Shown: in pieces, positions 61,629 to 64,000 of the stretch
Numbering within the stretch: position 1 is the stretch's first letter
Layout: every line of letters starts with the position of its first letter
Source of the DNA: JAWKWA01 sp041397765
GTDB lineage: Bacteria; Pseudomonadota; Alphaproteobacteria; Rhizobiales; Hyphomicrobiaceae
Length of the DNA stretch: 64,000 nucleotides
Assembly: GCA_041397765.1 (NCBI GenBank)
Contig: JAWKWA010000017.1
Coordinates: forward strand, 23,901-87,900
Direction: 5' to 3'
Translations under genes and position numbers: made by a program
Notes under the pieces: model-generated
What the model saw: the letters and a program-made list of their open reading frames with translations, nothing else
Told to the model about the DNA's origin: nothing
The model's database searches: none

Positions 61629-62852
61629 ATGTTTGGGGGACTGACGAAGACGACCAGTCGCTTGGCCATCGCCGCGGCGGCCGGCATGCTGATGGGTGGG
61701 ATGAGCGTCCCGGCCAAGGCAGCCGACCTTGGCGGCGACTGCTGCGCGGACCTTGAGGAGCGCGTTGCCGAGCTTGAGGCGACGACGGTCCGCAAGGGCA
61801 ACCGCAAGGTGTCGGTCACGCTGTACGGCTGGGTGAACCAGGCCGTCATGTGGTACGACAACGGCGAAGAGTCCGACGTCTACGTTGTGGACAACGCTCA
61901 TGCCGAGTCGCGCATCGGCGTGAAGGGCTCGGGCAAGGTTCGTCCCGGCCTGTCGATCGCTTATCGCCTCGAGCTCGGCACCTCGGCCGATCGCAACGGT
62001 GGCGTGGACGCCAATGACGCCGACGATGCAGCCCGCATCCGCATCCGTCAGCTGTGGTGGTCGATCACCGACGACAATCTCGGCACGATCACGGTCGGCC
62101 AGCAGTATCCTGGCAGCGCCGGCACGGGCGCGACTGAGGTTGGTGGCGCCGGCGGCTGGGAGGATTACTCCTTCGGCGCGACGGATGCTCTCAACATCAG
62201 CGTCTATGACTCGGTCGCCGGCACGTATGTCGGCTCCTGGTTCGCTCGTCTGCCGAACCTCGACCCCGGCCGTCTCAACCTCGTCAAGTACACCTCTCCC
62301 GAGTTCGCGGGCTTCACGGCCTCGGCTTCGTGGGGTGAGGACGACCGTTGGGATGTCGGCCTGACCTATGCCAAGGACTGGAACGGCGTCTATGTGGCGG
62401 CCGGCGTCGGCTACTACGAGGACACCGACAACGGTGACGGCAACGTCTACTCGGGCGTGAACAGCGACGTGGAGAAGGTGTGGAGCGCCTCGCTCGGTAT
62501 CTACCACGCGGCTTCGGGCCTGTACGGCGAGGCTGGCTACTTCAAGTATGACGACGATCTGGGCGGCGTGTCGCTCATCGACGCCAGCACCTGGTACGGC
62601 AAGATCGGTATCCGCAAGAACTGGTCGGGCATGGGCGAGACCGACATCTATGCCCAGTGGCAGCACTCTGACGACTTCATGGGCAATGCCACCGACGCCG
62701 ACATGTATGGCGTTGGCCTCGGTCAGGACATCGACGCGGTCGGTGCCACGGCTTACCTGAGCTGGAAGCACTACCAGGCTGACGAGACGGCGATCGGCAA
62801 CAATGTCGACGATCTCGACACGGTCACCGCCGGCATGATCGTTCCCTTCTAA
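61629..62852 (+). CDS. Alphaproteobacterial porin, copy 2
   Basis: This 407-residue paralogue of the preceding porin has the same start context (GGAG six bases before ATG at 61629) and signal peptide (MFGGLTKTTSRLAIAAAAGM...). A stretch of 42 residues, from ADLGGDCC to YGWVNQAV, is identical, and so is most of RLNLVKYTSPEFAGFTASAS...DVGLTY. Between these blocks the extracellular loops differ (for example VEVGGAGGWVSYNQGASDAY versus TEVGGAGGWEDYSFGATDAL). It ends VTAGMIVPF. The blockwise identity suggests tandem duplication with divergence in the loops, or gene conversion in the conserved parts. Confidence 0.92.
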   Translation: MFGGLTKTTSRLAIAAAAGMLMGGMSVPAKAADLGGDCCADLEERVAELEATTVRKGNRKVSVTLYGWVNQAVMWYDNGEESDVYVVDNAHAESRIGVKGSGKVRPGLSIAYRLELGTSADRNGGVDANDADDAARIRIRQLWWSITDDNLGTITVGQQYPGSAGTGATEVGGAGGWEDYSFGATDALNISVYDSVAGTYVGSWFARLPNLDPGRLNLVKYTSPEFAGFTASASWGEDDRWDVGLTYAKDWNGVYVAAGVGYYEDTDNGDGNVYSGVNSDVEKVWSASLGIYHAASGLYGEAGYFKYDDDLGGVSLIDASTWYGKIGIRKNWSGMGETDIYAQWQHSDDFMGNATDADMYGVGLGQDIDAVGATAYLSWKHYQADETAIGNNVDDLDTVTAGMIVPF

Positions 62853-62885
62853 TCCATCACGGATTGGAAATCGGACAGACGGGAA

Positions 62886-62906
62886 GGGGCGCTTCGGCGC
62901 CCCTTT
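62886..62906 (+). terminator. Rho-independent terminator of porin 2
   Basis: Arms GGGGCGC and GCGCCCC close a TTCG loop and are followed by TTT. The following spacer to 63226 (320 bases) holds no gene I can support. Confidence 0.88.
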
Positions 62907-63226
62907 CTGCGTTTGGTGGGCCTTCGGGCGTCGAGGCCAAGCACCTTGCTGCAAAGGGGGAATGGTGGCCCGGGTCCGGAACGCGGTGATGGCCAATCAG
63001 TTGGCGCGGGTTCGGGGTTGTCCACCCATCGATCTCGCTCCATGGCCGATAGGTTCCGCACTTGCGGGCTCGGGCATGTCGGCGGTTTGGGGCCAGGTGG
63101 ACGGGCGGGAGACCCGGATCGGGACGGGTTGCCTCGGCAGGGGCGGGGGGCTATCAGGCTCGGGGTCCCGTCGCGTCCGGTTGTCTCTCTGACATCTGCG
63201 ATCCCTGTCCCGCTGAAAGGTCTGCC

Positions 63227-64000
63227 ATGATTCCCCGCTACAGCCGGCCCGAGATGGTCGCGATCTGGTCGCCCGAGACACGGTTCCGCATCTGGTTCGA
63301 GATCGAGGCGCATGCGGCCGACGCCATGGCCGAGATCGGCGTCATTCCCCAGAGTGCGGCCCGGACGATCCGCGAGAAGGGGAGTGCCGCCCGGTTCGAC
63401 ATCGATCGCATCGAGGCGATCGAGCGCGAGACCCGGCACGACGTCATCGCCTTCCTCACGCATCTGGCCGAGATCGTCGGTCCCGATGCGCGGTTCGCCC
63501 ATCAGGGCATGACCTCGTCAGACGTGCTCGACACCTGCCTCGCCGTTCAACTGACCCGCGCCGCCGATCTGCTGATCGCCGGGGTCGACCGGCTGCTGGC
63601 GGCCCTGAAGGCACGGGCTTTCGAACATCGCTCGACCGTCACGATCGGCCGCAGCCACGGCATTCATGCCGAGCCGACCACATTCGGCCTGAAGCTCGCC
63701 GAGGCCTATGCCGAGTTCGCGCGCGGCCGGACCCGGCTCGTCGCGGCGCGGGCCGAGGTGGCGACGGCGGCGCTGTCGGGCGCGGTCGGCACCTTCGCCC
63801 ATATCGATCCGCGCATCGAGGCGCATGTGGCGGACAGACTCGGCCTCGCCGTCGAGCCGGTCTCGACGCAAGTGATCCCGCGCGACCGCCACGCCATGTT
63901 CTTCGTGACGCTCGCCGTCATCGCCTCCTCGATCGAGCGGCTCGCAACCGAGATCCGTCATCTGCAACGAACCGAGGTCCTGGAGGCGGAGGAGTATTTC
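63227..64000 (+). CDS. purB: Adenylosuccinate lyase (3' end beyond the window)
   Basis: The N-terminal 258 residues of PurB, which releases fumarate in two steps of purine synthesis. It begins MIPRYSRPEMVAIWSPETRF, and continues GAR-like AARFDIDRIEAIERETRHDVIAFL and the active-site segments AHQGMTSSDVLDTCLAV and GRSHGIHAEPTTFGLKLA. AAAGG lies seven bases before the ATG. The signature catalytic loop near residue 270 is outside the window, so activity cannot be judged from this part. Confidence 0.96.
   Translation, partial: MIPRYSRPEMVAIWSPETRFRIWFEIEAHAADAMAEIGVIPQSAARTIREKGSAARFDIDRIEAIERETRHDVIAFLTHLAEIVGPDARFAHQGMTSSDVLDTCLAVQLTRAADLLIAGVDRLLAALKARAFEHRSTVTIGRSHGIHAEPTTFGLKLAEAYAEFARGRTRLVAARAEVATAALSGAVGTFAHIDPRIEAHVADRLGLAVEPVSTQVIPRDRHAMFFVTLAVIASSIERLATEIRHLQRTEVLEAEEYF

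Overview
The window is about 64 kb of high-GC chromosomal DNA that reads as an alphaproteobacterium, most likely order Hyphomicrobiales (Rhizobiales). The evidence is the aerobic-type cob genes with a DUF1636-cobW-cobN arm, the proS-lolC-lolD-dnaE order, the tRNA-Trp-secE-nusG-rplKAJL-rpoBC order, a short ProS, an ExoR-like Sel1 protein, and twin porins with an N-terminal coiled coil. I cannot name the genus. I see no transposase, integrase, phage gene, rRNA or CRISPR array. This is mostly core genome with repeat-rich intergenic spacers.

Layout. 1-6.1 kb: cobalamin synthesis, with a minus-strand arm (DUF1636-cobW-cobN) behind a B12 riboswitch, a plus-strand arm (cobU-cobO-cobQ), and a convergent cbiB. 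6.2-9.5 kb: a PrpD-family protein, two small hypothetical genes and a TerC-like membrane protein. 9.5-10.3 kb: a long spacer with a strong minus-strand terminator and no identifiable gene in front of it. 10.3-18.6 kb: proS, lolC, lolD, dnaE, rpsD. 18.8-25.7 kb: slt, dapA, smpB, a cysteine-less redoxin, holC, a methyltransferase and a TerB-like protein. 26-39.5 kb: tRNA-Trp and the secE-nusG-rplKAJL-rpoBC transcription/translation block, with a GlsB/YeaQ-type gene inserted between rplL and rpoB. 39.6-43.9 kb: DUF2939, an M48 protease with an LDLDW-repeat tail, DUF898 and a small membrane protein. 44.2-52.5 kb: ilvD, an ExoR-like gene, xthA, a YnjBCD-type ABC transporter and a small secreted aromatic protein. 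52.7-59.1 kb: hspQ, a malyl-CoA-lyase-type gene abutting a truncated EamA transporter, an NhaD-type antiporter, an LpxL acyltransferase and a UbiH-type hydroxylase, interleaved with two repeat families. 59.8-64 kb: two tandem porins and the start of purB.

Two observations cut across the window. First, seven genes (cobN, lolD, dapA, holC, a methyltransferase, a small secreted protein, a UbiH-type hydroxylase) are each broken by single-base indels, nine in all. Eight are missing bases, one is an extra base, and nearly all can be placed in short G or C runs. Several of these genes are essential elsewhere, so uncorrected homopolymer sequencing error is the likeliest cause, and these genes should be read as intact until checked. 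Second, there are two families of intergenic repeats: a double-hairpin element of about 130-170 bp (three copies) and a 68-70 bp tandem unit with the core CTCGACCGATCAGG (two arrays plus one partial copy).

No clearly new multi-gene system is visible. The best leads are the orphan terminated transcript near 9.8-10.05 kb, the repeat families, the protease with the LDLDW tail, the redoxin without cysteines, the rplL-rpoB insertion and the rearrangement junction near 54.46 kb.
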